Source: Anaerolinea sp. (GTDB taxonomy: Bacteria > Chloroflexota > Anaerolineae > Anaerolineales > Anaerolineaceae). From it: 45,712 nt of DNA. Under the pieces are notes generated by a model, which was not told where the DNA came from, did not search any database, and saw only the letters and a list, made by a program, of their open reading frames with translations. The position numbers and the translations under genes are program-made. The stretch spans positions 1-45,712 of the forward strand of contig JARKOV010000062.1 of NCBI GenBank assembly GCA_029975965.1, written 5' to 3'. This document shows positions 1 through 8,319 of the stretch, piece after piece (the stretch's first letter is position 1; every line of letters begins with the position of its first letter).

Positions 1-1
1 C

Positions 2-544
2 CGGGAGTTCGTCGATTTCGCCCACGCCTTCTTTCAACCCGGCGTGTTAATCAACCTGGGCCGTTTCCGCGGACCGGGCAATCCGGAAAAGCCGGCCGAG
101 AGCCTGCAAGCATACGAATCGGCTTTTCAGCAAATTGCCGATTACGCCCAACCCAGGCAGGTCCGCCTGATCCTGGAACCGGTCTCCCGCAACGAGGTGA
201 CCTTTTTCCACTCCACCCAAGATGGACTGGCGATGGCGCGCAGGGTCAACCGGCCCAATTTCGGCGTCATGCTTGACACCTACCACATGCACCGCGAAGA
301 CGCCAACCTGATCGACAGCCTTCACGAAGCGGGGACCCTCTGCTGGCACATGCACTTTTCGGACAGCAACCGCTGCCACCCGGGAAGCGGCGAGATCCGC
401 TTCGAGGAAGTGGCGAAGGCGCTCAATGCCATCGGCTACGACGGTTATGCCGGCCTGGAAATCAAGCCCTGGCCCACCCCCGATCTGGCCGCCAGCAACG
501 CCATCGTTTACCTGCGCACCTTCATCCCCGCTGCACCGCGCTGA
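2..544 (+). CDS. Sugar phosphate isomerase/epimerase, TIM-barrel family (5' end outside window)
   Basis: The reading frame is open from base 2, so the N-terminus lies upstream of the window; the visible GTG at 44 is internal. The sequence matches the C-terminal half of the xylose-isomerase-like/AP-endonuclease-2 TIM barrel. Candidate divalent-metal ligands are the Glu in LILEPV, Asp/His in MLDTYHMH, His in WHMHFSDSNR and Glu in GLEIKPWP near the end. Family members interconvert aldoses and ketoses or epimerise keto-sugars in the cytoplasm. It sits 18 nt upstream of the E2 gene and probably belongs to the same operon, which fits sugar or sugar-acid catabolism. The exact substrate cannot be read from the sequence. 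Confidence 0.85.
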   Translation, partial: REFVDFAHAFFQPGVLINLGRFRGPGNPEKPAESLQAYESAFQQIADYAQPRQVRLILEPVSRNEVTFFHSTQDGLAMARRVNRPNFGVMLDTYHMHREDANLIDSLHEAGTLCWHMHFSDSNRCHPGSGEIRFEEVAKALNAIGYDGYAGLEIKPWPTPDLAASNAIVYLRTFIPAAPR

Positions 545-562
545 TTTCCCAGGAGGAGCGGC

Positions 563-1804
563 ATGGCTCACGAGATTTACATACCCAAGATGTCCGACCA
601 CATGGAAACGGGTCGGGTGGTGCGCTGGCTGGTCAAGGAAGGCGAAGCGGTGAAACGCGGGCAAATTCTGCTCGAGATCGAGACCGATAAAGCGGTCGGC
701 GAAATCGAAGCGCCAGGCGACGGGGTGATCCGCGGGATTCGAGCCGCCGAGGGCGCCGACGTGCCGGTCGGCGCGATCGTCGCCTACCTCCTTGCCCCCC
801 ACGAGGCGCTGCCGCCAGTCGCGCCGGCTCGCCCCCTTTTGGAAACTCAGGCCAATGAACCCGGCGCAACCCGGGTCGGCCCGAGTTTCGACGCTGCCGG
901 ACAGGCTGCGCTGGCCGGCGCCGGGCCGGTGATCTTTGCCACCCCCGTCGCGCGCAAAATGGCGAAACAGTATGGCATCGATCTAAGCCAGATCCAGGGC
1001 AGCGGGCCGCACGGTCGGGTTAAACGGGAGGATCTCGAGGCCTACCTGGAAGCCAGGCAACCGTCCGCGCCGCCCTCCCCGGTCGCCGATCCGCAGCCCG
1101 GCCCCGTTTTGGAAGCGGTCGAGGACGGCCATCTATCCCACATCCAACGCATCACCGGGCAGAGGATGCTGGAGAGCGTCACCACCGCGCCTCACTTTTC
1201 CCTGCAGGTAACCGCCGACATGCACAACACGCTCGCCGCGCTGGAAGCCATCAACCGGCGGGTGGAGCAATCCGGCGGGTCGCGCGTATCGGTGACGGCC
1301 TGGATGGTGCGGGTCGCCGGCGCAGCGATCCAGAAGCACCCGCGCATCAACGCGCAGTATCACGACGGAAACCTGCGCCTGTTCGCGGAGATCAACGTGG
1401 GGGTCGCAATCGGGAACGAGCAAGGCCTGATGGTCCCGGTGATTCGCAATGCGGACAAGAAAATGCTGGCGGAGATCAACCGCGAGCTCAAGCAGTACCA
1501 GGTCCTGGCAGAGCAAATGCGCTTCTCCCCTCAGGACCTCGAAGGCGGCACCTTCACCATCAGCAACCTGGGGATGGCAGGCATCGACGCCTTCACCGCC
1601 ATCATCAACCCGCCGCAGAGTGCCATCCTGGCGGTAGGGCGGATCCATAAAGTGCCGGTTGCCCAGGAAGACAATTCGGTCGTGGTTCGCCCGGTGGCAA
1701 CCTTCACGCTGAGCGTCGATCATCGCGTCCTGGATGGCTGGCAGGCCGCCAGGTTCCTGGTTGAAATTAAGGACCTGGTCGAATCCCCCGCGCTGCTGCT
1801 CTGA
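563..1804 (+). CDS. 2-oxoacid dehydrogenase E2 (lipoyl acyltransferase)
   Basis: A 413-residue protein with the full E2 layout. The lipoyl domain (about 1-80) carries the lipoylated Lys43 in ETDKAV. A peripheral-subunit-binding domain follows at about 120-160 (TPVARKMAKQYGIDL...GPHGRVKREDL). The catalytic acyltransferase domain runs to the C-terminus with the HxxxDG motif at H387-G392 (DHRVLDG). It would transfer an acyl group from a lipoamide arm to CoA. A strong AGGAGG-like site precedes the ATG. Which complex it serves (pyruvate, branched-chain or acetoin-type) is unclear: no E1 or E3 gene is next to it in the window, although they may lie upstream. The split transketolase downstream is TPP-dependent but is not a 2-oxoacid E1. 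Confidence 0.93.
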   Translation: MAHEIYIPKMSDHMETGRVVRWLVKEGEAVKRGQILLEIETDKAVGEIEAPGDGVIRGIRAAEGADVPVGAIVAYLLAPHEALPPVAPARPLLETQANEPGATRVGPSFDAAGQAALAGAGPVIFATPVARKMAKQYGIDLSQIQGSGPHGRVKREDLEAYLEARQPSAPPSPVADPQPGPVLEAVEDGHLSHIQRITGQRMLESVTTAPHFSLQVTADMHNTLAALEAINRRVEQSGGSRVSVTAWMVRVAGAAIQKHPRINAQYHDGNLRLFAEINVGVAIGNEQGLMVPVIRNADKKMLAEINRELKQYQVLAEQMRFSPQDLEGGTFTISNLGMAGIDAFTAIINPPQSAILAVGRIHKVPVAQEDNSVVVRPVATFTLSVDHRVLDGWQAARFLVEIKDLVESPALLL

Positions 1805-1887
1805 TAAGGAGCCATGTACCGGCGACTTTTGCCAGCCAGCCACCCGAGAAACATACACTTGTTACCGTTAGCCGAGAGGACCTGCGC

Positions 1888-2616
1888 ATGTTTCAAACCA
1901 TTGGAAGCAAAGAAAAACTAGTCGACCGGGTGATGAGCGCCATTCAATCCGAGATCATCTCGGGGAGGCTGGCACTCGACACGCTGCTGCCTCCCGAGCG
2001 CGAGCTGTGCGAGCAATTCGGGGTCAGCCGCACCGTCTTGCGCGAAGCGGTGCGCATGCTGGTTTCGCGCGGTTTGCTCGAGACCCGCCCTGGGGTGGGC
2101 ACCATCGTCCGCCAGATCTCGACCGACCACATCAGCCGACCCTTGAGCCTGATGATCAACCAATCCGGGCCGATCAACCTGGAGCACCTTAACCAGGTGC
2201 GCCAGATCCTGGAAGTGGCCATCGCCCGCCAGGCAGCCCAGGAAGCCACCGATGAGGACATCCGCAAGCTGGAACGCATCTACCAGGAGATGGCCGCTTC
2301 GGCATCCGATCCAACCCTTTTCAACCAGCTGGATGCCGAATTTCACCAGGCGCTGGCTGAAATCACCCACAACCCTTTCCTGGTGCTGCTGCTCAACACG
2401 ATTCGCGATACCATGCAAGCCGTGCGCGAGCTGGTCGCGGAATACGAGGGTCTGCACCGGATCGTGATGCCTGACCACGAGCTGATTCTGAAGAACATCC
2501 TCCGGAAAAACCCGGCAGAAGCAGGGAAAGCCATGCAAATCCACCTTGAACACGCCCGCTCTATTCAAAAATCGGTGCTCAACAGCGTGAACGATCGAGA
2601 GGGCACCGATGAATGA
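1888..2616 (+). CDS. FadR-subfamily GntR transcriptional regulator
   Basis: A 242-residue regulator. The N-terminal winged helix-turn-helix (about 10-75) contains the GntR hallmark LPPERELCEQFGVSRTVLREA and the wing G-V-G-T-I-V. The rest is an all-helical FCD ligand-binding domain (about 95-230) with the typical DAEFHQALAE and H-x3-H metal-site-like segments (MPDHELIL, MQIHLEHA). FCD regulators usually bind a small carboxylate or sugar acid and control the neighbouring catabolic genes. It lies inside the operon: 83 nt after the E2 stop and overlapping the dehydrogenase gene by 8 nt. It is therefore probably the local, autoregulated repressor or activator. The operator was not identified. Confidence 0.93.
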   Translation: MFQTIGSKEKLVDRVMSAIQSEIISGRLALDTLLPPERELCEQFGVSRTVLREAVRMLVSRGLLETRPGVGTIVRQISTDHISRPLSLMINQSGPINLEHLNQVRQILEVAIARQAAQEATDEDIRKLERIYQEMAASASDPTLFNQLDAEFHQALAEITHNPFLVLLLNTIRDTMQAVRELVAEYEGLHRIVMPDHELILKNILRKNPAEAGKAMQIHLEHARSIQKSVLNSVNDREGTDE

Positions 2617-3892
2617 TTTTTCCACCGCCCACAAGCTGATCAAGGAATTCAAGGGTGAGCGCTATCTGAACGGTCTGGACATCCTGCCTCAGGTCGGCAG
2701 ACTGGCGGCGGAGTGGCTCCCAGCGGGGAGCCGAAAATTGTTGCTGGTCTGCGATGATTTCCCAGGCTCAGGCGACTATGTCATCACCTTGCGCATGGCA
2801 TTGGAGACCGAGGGGTTTCAAATCCTGGCTGAGGTGCCGGGCGCTGCGCCCAATGCGCCGCGCGAAGACCTGGCCCGAATCACAGGCGAAGTGATGCGCG
2901 CCGGCCCAGAACTGCTGGTCAGTTTTGGCGGGGGGAGCACCATCGACGCCGTGAAAGCCTCCGGCGTACTGGCCGTCCTGGGAAAATCGGTGGACAGCTT
3001 TTTCGGCACCGGACTTGTCACCAAGGAATTGTTATCCACCGGGAAACAATTGCTCCCCCACCTCGCCATCCAGACCGCCGCCTCGTCAAGCGCGCACCTG
3101 ACCAAGTACTCCAACATCACCGACCGCGCCACCGGTCAGAAGAAGCTGATCGTGGACGAGGCAATCATTCCGGAGCGCGCGGCCTTCGATTACAAAGTGA
3201 CCCTGACCGCGCCTGCCTCCCTGGTCGCAGATGGCGCGATGGACGGCCTGTCGCACGCCTTAGAGGTGCTCTACAGTGCGGTGGGTAAGCCCATCTATGA
3301 GCGGGTGCTGCCAGTCGCTTTGGAGACCATCCGCCTGGTCATTCATTATCTGCCGGTCGCGTTGAAAAACCCACGAGATTTGAGCGCCCGGCAGGCTCTG
3401 GGTCTGGCCACGGATCTGGGCGGCTATTGCATTATGCTGGGGGGCACCAACGGCGCTCACCTGACCAGTTTCTCGCTGGTAAACATCCTCAGCCATGGCC
3501 GCGCCTGTGGCATGCTCAACCCCTACTACACCGTTTTTTTCGCCCCGGCCGTGGAAAGCGCCTTAAGCAAGGTTGCCTCCGTCTATCACAGCGAAGGATA
3601 CCTCGCCTCAACCCCCCGCAGGTTAAAAGGGCGCAAATTGGGCTTGCAGGTGGCGGAAGGGATGCTGTCCTTCGCTCAGAGTGTGGGGTTCCCCACCTGC
3701 CTCTCGCAGGTTCCCGGCTTCACCGAAGGGCACATCGCTCAGGCGTTAGCCGCCGCCAAAGACCCCCAGCTCAGGATGAAGCTGGAAAACATGCCGGTTC
3801 CAATGACCGCCGAGATGGTCGATCGCTACATGGCGCCGATCCTGATGGCAGCCAAAACCGGCCAGCTCGACTTGATCCAAAACGTCGTTTAA
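2609..3892 (+). CDS. Iron-containing alcohol dehydrogenase (group III)
   Basis: A 427-residue Fe-ADH. The NAD(P)-binding half has the FGGGSTIDAVK motif (about 106-116). The C-terminal helical half carries the metal ligands D212 and H216 (GAMDGLSHALE), H283 (GAHL) and H295 (LSHG). Such enzymes reversibly oxidise an alcohol or polyol, or a hydroxyl of a sugar derivative, using Fe2+ in the cytoplasm. The ATG overlaps the end of the regulator gene (ATGAATGA), implying translational coupling. Its place between the regulator and a transketolase suggests it supplies a keto-compound for C-C cleavage. The substrate is unknown; a glycerol-1-phosphate or DHQ-synthase-like role is less likely given the motif set. 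Confidence 0.92.
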   Translation: MNDFSTAHKLIKEFKGERYLNGLDILPQVGRLAAEWLPAGSRKLLLVCDDFPGSGDYVITLRMALETEGFQILAEVPGAAPNAPREDLARITGEVMRAGPELLVSFGGGSTIDAVKASGVLAVLGKSVDSFFGTGLVTKELLSTGKQLLPHLAIQTAASSSAHLTKYSNITDRATGQKKLIVDEAIIPERAAFDYKVTLTAPASLVADGAMDGLSHALEVLYSAVGKPIYERVLPVALETIRLVIHYLPVALKNPRDLSARQALGLATDLGGYCIMLGGTNGAHLTSFSLVNILSHGRACGMLNPYYTVFFAPAVESALSKVASVYHSEGYLASTPRRLKGRKLGLQVAEGMLSFAQSVGFPTCLSQVPGFTEGHIAQALAAAKDPQLRMKLENMPVPMTAEMVDRYMAPILMAAKTGQLDLIQNVV

Positions 3893-3983
3893 TCGAGGCA
3901 GAGGTTCACTGGAGGCCCACCAACCGCCAGGCAAAATGACCTCAGCCGCTTCCCGGATAGACTACCCAAGGAGAGCAAGGAGA

Positions 3984-4871
3984 ATGGCCTATCACCCCGA
4001 GTCATTAATCAAAGAAATCTCAGCCAAAGCTCAGCAATTCCGCCTGGAAGTGCTCAACATGGTGTATGAGAACCAAACCGGGCACATCGGCGGGGCGTTC
4101 TCCGCTGCCGAGATCGTCGCCGCGCTGTACTTTCACCATTTGCGCGTCGACCCGCAGGATCCGAAATGGGCTGAGCGCGATCGTTTCCTTTTCTCCAAAG
4201 GACACGCCTGCGCCATGCTGTACGCCGCGCTTGCGCACCGCGGGTTCTTCCCGGTCGAAGAGCTGAGCACCTTCCGCAAACTCGACAGCCGCCTGCAAGG
4301 GCACCCCGATCCCCATAAATGCCCGGGGGTCGAGATTGCCGCCGGGCCGCTAGGCCATGGCATCGCCATCGGCGTCGGTATGGCTCTGGCGCTCCGCGCG
4401 GGTGGCAAACCATCTTCGTTGAGCGCGCCGTCCGGCCGCGCCGCCGCTTCGAAGGTGTATGTTCTGCTCGGAGATGGCGAGATCAACGCCGGCGTCATTT
4501 GGGAAGGGGCGCTGGCCGCCGCGAAATATCGCCTCGGCAACCTGACCGCCATACTGGATTACAACGGCATCCAGCAAACCGGCGCAACCGCCGACGTCTT
4601 GCCCACCGAGCAGGTCGCCCTGAAATGGGAGGCCTTCGGCTGGCATGTGCAGGAAATCCACGGTCATAACGTGGGCGAAATTCTGGATGCGCTCGACCGC
4701 GCCGACGAGATCCATGCCCGCCCGAGCATGATCATCGCCCGCACCACGAAGGGCAAAGGGGTCGGATTCATGGAGTATGACCACCGCTGGCATGGCGCGC
4801 CGCCTAACCGGGAGCAATACGAGCTGGCAAAATCCGAGCTCGAGGAAGGACTACGCGTATGGCTGAATTAA
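3984..4871 (+). CDS. Transketolase, N-terminal subunit (split enzyme)
   Basis: A 295-residue protein equal to the TPP-binding (PP) domain of transketolase. The thiamine diphosphate/Mg motif GDGE...N spans G163 to N194 (GDGEINAG...LDYNG). Conserved GHIGGAFS, SKGHA and GPLGHG segments are present. The ATG at 3984 is chosen because AAGGAG (3968-3973) lies 10 nt ahead and homology begins there; an upstream in-frame ATG at 3936 lacks such support. The stop overlaps the start of the C-terminal subunit gene, so the halves are probably made stoichiometrically. Split transketolases are known both in central metabolism and in dedicated sugar pathways such as apulose-4-phosphate transketolase. The operon favours a dedicated role (inference). 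Confidence 0.93.
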   Translation: MAYHPESLIKEISAKAQQFRLEVLNMVYENQTGHIGGAFSAAEIVAALYFHHLRVDPQDPKWAERDRFLFSKGHACAMLYAALAHRGFFPVEELSTFRKLDSRLQGHPDPHKCPGVEIAAGPLGHGIAIGVGMALALRAGGKPSSLSAPSGRAAASKVYVLLGDGEINAGVIWEGALAAAKYRLGNLTAILDYNGIQQTGATADVLPTEQVALKWEAFGWHVQEIHGHNVGEILDALDRADEIHARPSMIIARTTKGKGVGFMEYDHRWHGAPPNREQYELAKSELEEGLRVWLN

Positions 4872-5812
4872 TCCCCATGAGGAAAGTCTACGGTCAGGCG
4901 CTGGTTGATCTGGGGCGCAGTCGTCCGGACGTGGTCGCGCTGAGCGCCGACGTGTCTAATTCGGATTTCAGTTTCATGTTCCAGGAAGCCTTTCCGGACC
5001 GTTTCTACAACGTCGGCATCGCCGAGCAGTCGCTGGTAGATGTCGCGGTCGGCCTTGCCTATGCCGGGAAAATACCCTTTGCCAACACCTTCGCTTTTCT
5101 GTTCGCCACCCGCGCGCTCGAGATGATCCGCACCCATCTGTGTTATGGCGGCGCCAACGTCAAACTGATGGCCGCCTATTCCGGCGTGTCCGACTCTTTC
5201 GACGGGCCGACCCACCACGCCATTACCGACCTGGCCATCATGCGCAGCCTGCCCGGCATGACCGTCATCGTGCCCGGCGACACGGTCGCGGTCGCCAGGC
5301 TTCTCCCGCTGGTCGCCGAGCACCGGGGGCCGGTCTATTTCCGCCTCAACCGCAACGACGTCCCGCGGGTGTATGCGGACGACGCCAGCTTTTCGATCGG
5401 GAAAGCAGTGCAGATCCGGGATGGCTCAGACGTCACCTTGATTGGCACCGGCATCCTGCTTGAGCGTTGCCTGCAAGCCGCCGACCTCCTGGCCGGTGAG
5501 AGCCTCTCCGCCCGCGTGTTGGACATGCACACGATCAAACCGATCGACGAAGAGGCCATCCGGAAGGCGGCGCTTGAGACGGGCGCCCTGGTCACTGCCG
5601 AAGAGCATTCCACCATCGGTGGATTAGGCGGTGCCGTGGCCGAGGTGATCGCGGAGAGCTGTCCGGTCCCCCTGGCGCGGGTGGGCCTTCCCGACACCTT
5701 TGCCGAAACCGGCCCCTATCTGGAACTACTCGATCGTTACGGCATGTCGGTCGCGGATATTGTGCGCGCCGCCCACAAGGCATTGGCTCTCAAGGGCAAA
5801 CGGCCCGGCTAG
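4859..5812 (+). CDS. Transketolase, C-terminal subunit (split enzyme)
   Basis: A 317-residue partner of the preceding gene. It contains the pyrimidine-binding domain, with the catalytic Glu56 in GIAEQSLVDVAVGLAY that activates the TPP ring, and the C-terminal transketolase domain (GTGILLERCLQAADLL onward, with TAEEHSTIGGLG). It forms the second half of the active site with the PP-domain subunit and together they move two-carbon ketol units. Its ATG lies inside the 3' end of the upstream gene (13-nt overlap), a strong coupling signal. The length is the normal one for stand-alone C-terminal subunits. It is close to DXP-synthase/transketolase C-halves in sequence style, but a full DXS would be one chain. 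Confidence 0.93.
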   Translation: MAELIPMRKVYGQALVDLGRSRPDVVALSADVSNSDFSFMFQEAFPDRFYNVGIAEQSLVDVAVGLAYAGKIPFANTFAFLFATRALEMIRTHLCYGGANVKLMAAYSGVSDSFDGPTHHAITDLAIMRSLPGMTVIVPGDTVAVARLLPLVAEHRGPVYFRLNRNDVPRVYADDASFSIGKAVQIRDGSDVTLIGTGILLERCLQAADLLAGESLSARVLDMHTIKPIDEEAIRKAALETGALVTAEEHSTIGGLGGAVAEVIAESCPVPLARVGLPDTFAETGPYLELLDRYGMSVADIVRAAHKALALKGKRPG

Positions 5813-5835
5813 CCAGGCGCGCGCGAGCAAACGCC

Positions 5836-6501
5836 ATGGATAAAATCCTCGTCTTCATCCACACCCTGCCACCCCTGGTGGTGGAATTTGACCACCTGTC
5901 TCGCCAGATGCTGCCCGGCGTGACCGTGAAGCATATCCTGGACGAGCCCCTTTTAGAATTGGTCAAGCGGCAGGGCGGCTTATCCAACGCGCATGCCGAG
6001 AGGCTGCTGGCGCACGTTCAGACCGCCGCCGAATTGGAGGCCAATGCGGTCCTGGTGACCTGTTCGACCATCTCACCGCTGGTGGATCTCGTCCGAGGCC
6101 GGATTCGCATGCCGGTGCTCAAGATTGACGAGGCGATGATCGAGCGTGCGGTGACCACCAGCCTGAAAATCCTGGTCGTGGCGACCAACCCGACCACACT
6201 GCCACCTACCCGCCGCCTGTTAAATGAAAAGGCCACCGCGCTGGGGAAAAAGATCCAGGTGACCGAGGTGCTGGTCGAAAGCGCACTGGCAGCGCTCCTG
6301 GCTGGGGACGGCGATACACACGACCGCCTGGTTGTCGAAGCGATCCGCCAATCGGCAGGCGGGCAAGAGACCGTTCTCCTTGCCCAGGCCAGCATGGCGC
6401 GTATCCTTCCCGCTTTGCCCGATGACATCCCACTCCCGCCCGTGTTATCCAGCCCGCACCTTGCGCTGCAACAGTGTGCAAAAATATTCCGTGCGGCGTG
6501 A
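5836..6501 (+). CDS. Asp/Glu/hydantoin racemase-fold protein
   Basis: A 221-residue protein with the two-lobed Asp/Glu racemase fold. The first-lobe motif VLVTCSTISPL holds Cys76, and DEAMIERAV, ILVVATNPTT and LLAQASMARILP follow. Two-cysteine racemases also have a GCT-type second cysteine; here the equivalent place reads LAQASM, so classical racemisation is not supported. A related isomerase, decarboxylase or hydrolase role is possible. It starts 23 nt after the transketolase C-subunit and is probably the last gene of the catabolic operon, which suggests action on a product of the transketolase step (inference). Confidence 0.8.
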   Translation: MDKILVFIHTLPPLVVEFDHLSRQMLPGVTVKHILDEPLLELVKRQGGLSNAHAERLLAHVQTAAELEANAVLVTCSTISPLVDLVRGRIRMPVLKIDEAMIERAVTTSLKILVVATNPTTLPPTRRLLNEKATALGKKIQVTEVLVESALAALLAGDGDTHDRLVVEAIRQSAGGQETVLLAQASMARILPALPDDIPLPPVLSSPHLALQQCAKIFRAA

Positions 6502-6679
6502 GGGTCTTCGCCTGGCCCATACCTCCGCGACAGCAACATTTAACCAATAGATTGCACCGGTCCACTTGAGCATGAACCGTGTGCCGCCGTCTGCCGGGTA
6601 TATAATGACAGCAGGATGGTCGATAACCCATCAACTGCAAGATGCAAGCGATCCACCAGAGGGGCCAGACCCGTTATAA

Positions 6680-6829
6680 CCTACGATCATCGTGACCGGC
6701 GCATCCAGAGGCTTGGGCGCAGCGCTTGCCTCCATGGTCAGTGCTCGGGCGCAGAGCATCACGGTGGGCTCATGTCGCATCCAAAGGTCGAATGGCGTGC
6801 GAATGTCGTCCGCACGACGTTGTGATTGA
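6680..6829 (+). pseudogene. Remnant of an SDR oxidoreductase (N-terminal Rossmann fragment)
   Basis: In one frame the segment reads TIIVTGASRGLGAALA followed by SMVSARAQSITVG, the beta1-loop-alphaA start of a short-chain dehydrogenase with the TGxxxGxG nucleotide motif. A TAA sits immediately upstream in frame (6677-6679), similarity fades after about 30 codons, and the frame stops at 6827. No downstream SDR parts follow. It is a broken gene start with no start codon or function visible. The rest of the gap 6502-6948 holds only the promoter described next and an isolated TATAAT at 6601-6606 with no convincing -35. Confidence 0.6.
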
Positions 6830-6848
6830 AAGCGCATCTCCTGATAAT
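6820..6848 (+). promoter_or_regulatory. Candidate sigma-70 promoter for the P-loop kinase-like gene
   Basis: TTGTGA (6820-6825), a 17-bp spacer and GATAAT (6843-6848). The predicted transcript would start near 6855, about 94 nt before the ATG at 6949. It overlaps the end of the SDR remnant. Confidence 0.42.
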
Positions 6849-6948
6849 GGCGTAAAAACAAAGTTGGGACCCTCCGGAGATACGACGATTGAGGGTAAGA
6901 TATTCAGTGCGCCAAGAGATTTCGTGGAAGGAGCAAAAAGGTTTCACA

Positions 6949-7908
6949 ATGGAGACAAAGCTGATCATCGTCGATGGGCACTGCTCCGTCGGAAAATCCA
7001 GCGTTTCGAAAAGCGTCTACAGACAGATCAGCCGGGACCAGGCCGCCTACTGGCTGCACGAAGAGTGCGAAAACCATCCCATCCGGCAGGATGAATTCAG
7101 CTTTGGGGAACTGGACACCGCGGAAGGGATGGAATTGAACCGGATTGGGATGCTAAAGAAATGGACGGCGTTTAAAGACTCAATCCAATCATCCAGGAAA
7201 GTCTGTGTCACCGAAGGCTGTCTGTTGCACGCCTATGACCGGTATTTTATCCACAGCATCTGGAATGACCAGGAGATCGCCAGCTATTTCTCCCAGGTTT
7301 GCGAGGTCATCCACGATTTAAATCCCCTCCTTGTCTTTCTATATCGCCCGAATCTGCGCAAAAGCCTGGAGAAAGCCTTTATCGCGCGGGGGGAATGGTG
7401 GAAAGAACTGATGCTGAGAAGGGATGATCGGCACGTATATTTTAAGGATCACGTGTATGTAGATCAGAACAGCATGTTTGCCGCCATTGAATATGAGCAG
7501 CAAAAGATGATCGATTTCTTTGACGGCATGGAGTGCCCAAAGATCAAAATCGACACCAGCGATGAGCAATGGGATCGTTATGCTCAGGCAATCCTTTCCC
7601 CTTTGGGCTCAAGCTATCGAAAAGAAGAACCTTTTCCATGTGATCTGAATCGGTACCTGGGCACGTACCGGTGGCGGAATGGAACAGAGCAGGACGAATG
7701 GGTCATCCACTACGACGAGACCCATCAATGCCTGTACACCTCCTTGTTTTGGCCCTATATGCCCATGCGATGCGTCGCCGACGACGTGATTGAGTTGATC
7801 TCATTCCCGGTCGAATTGCATTTTCAGGAAGACCACAATGGGTTGCAGTTTCGCGTTCACGGAAATTACGATTGGGAATACAACGACCAGGTGTTTTTCA
7901 AGCTCTAA
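6949..7908 (+). CDS. P-loop kinase-like protein with a C-terminal beta-rich domain
   Basis: A 319-residue protein. Its N-terminus has a nucleotide-kinase-type Walker A, G10-HCSVGKS (GHCSVGKSS), and a helical middle (FLYRPNLRKSLEKAFIARGEW) resembling thymidylate-kinase-like or AAA small-molecule kinases. The last ~100 residues (from about YLGTYRW) are strand-rich and aromatic and look like a small barrel such as those at the C-terminus of some beta-lactamase-like proteins. The ATG at 6949 is preferred over the one at 6889 because the P-loop fold begins right after it; the ribosome site is weak (AAAAAGG). The gene is less G+C-rich than its surroundings (25 of 60 in 7441-7500), suggesting horizontal acquisition. 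The substrate is unknown. Confidence 0.6.
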   Translation: METKLIIVDGHCSVGKSSVSKSVYRQISRDQAAYWLHEECENHPIRQDEFSFGELDTAEGMELNRIGMLKKWTAFKDSIQSSRKVCVTEGCLLHAYDRYFIHSIWNDQEIASYFSQVCEVIHDLNPLLVFLYRPNLRKSLEKAFIARGEWWKELMLRRDDRHVYFKDHVYVDQNSMFAAIEYEQQKMIDFFDGMECPKIKIDTSDEQWDRYAQAILSPLGSSYRKEEPFPCDLNRYLGTYRWRNGTEQDEWVIHYDETHQCLYTSLFWPYMPMRCVADDVIELISFPVELHFQEDHNGLQFRVHGNYDWEYNDQVFFKL

Positions 7909-7999
7909 CGCGATGACCCTGCCGATGCTTTCTACCGCCCGGGGATGGTGAAAGCGAAGCAAGGCTAGCTGGCTTAAACCATTCCAGCCGGAGCAACCG

Positions 8000-8158
8000 A
8001 TGGTCAACACCCGCATTTCTACACAAATTCTATTGGCAGTCGCCCTGCGCATCGGGCTGGGCATTCCCATCATTGCGCTCATCGATCTCCTGCCCGCCTT
8101 GAGCTGCAACGACTGGCAGGGCTGGAACGCCGCGTCCGCACGAAGGAACTCGGCTTAA
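8000..8158 (+). CDS. Possible small membrane peptide (52 aa)
   Basis: An ATG six bases after GGAGC opens a 52-codon frame with one hydrophobic stretch (ILLAVALRIGLGIPIIALID) and a short polar tail. I recognise no family. It may be a real small membrane protein, the degraded N-terminus of a larger one, or chance. The remainder of the gap 7909-8319 holds the promoter listed next and a weak inverted repeat around 8230-8250 (AATGGGGACATTCCCA). Confidence 0.22.
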   Translation: MVNTRISTQILLAVALRIGLGIPIIALIDLLPALSCNDWQGWNAASARRNSA

Positions 8159-8212
8159 CCCAGGTACGATCACAGAAAGCCAGGCAGGTGTTTGGAATTA
8201 ATTCAGTGGAAT

Positions 8213-8240
8213 TTGACACCCGCTCCAGCCATTTTATGCA
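8213..8240 (+). promoter_or_regulatory. Candidate promoter for the sigma/anti-sigma operon
   Basis: A perfect -35 TTGACA (8213-8218) lies 16 bp before a weak -10 TATGCA (8235-8240). The leader to the sigma-factor ATG would be about 74 nt. The -10 region overlaps a short inverted repeat (TGGGGACATTCCCA). Confidence 0.35.
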
Positions 8241-8319
8241 ATGGGGACATTCCCACCCATCCATTTTACAGCGGCGCTTGTATTAAGATTGTGGCGTCAC
8301 ACCAAAACCGGAGTCTTTC

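Noticed and set aside
6601..6606. Consensus TATAAT in the gap after the catabolic operon
   Set aside because: No -35 at an acceptable distance and the open frame after it (from 6616) is not protein-like; a better promoter lies at 6820-6848.
8228..8250. Short inverted repeat AATGGGGACATTCCCA compared with the palindromic repeat family
   Set aside because: It shares only the GGGG/CCCAC core with copies A and B, lacks the TTTTTCT/AGAAAA arms, and is too short to claim as a third copy.
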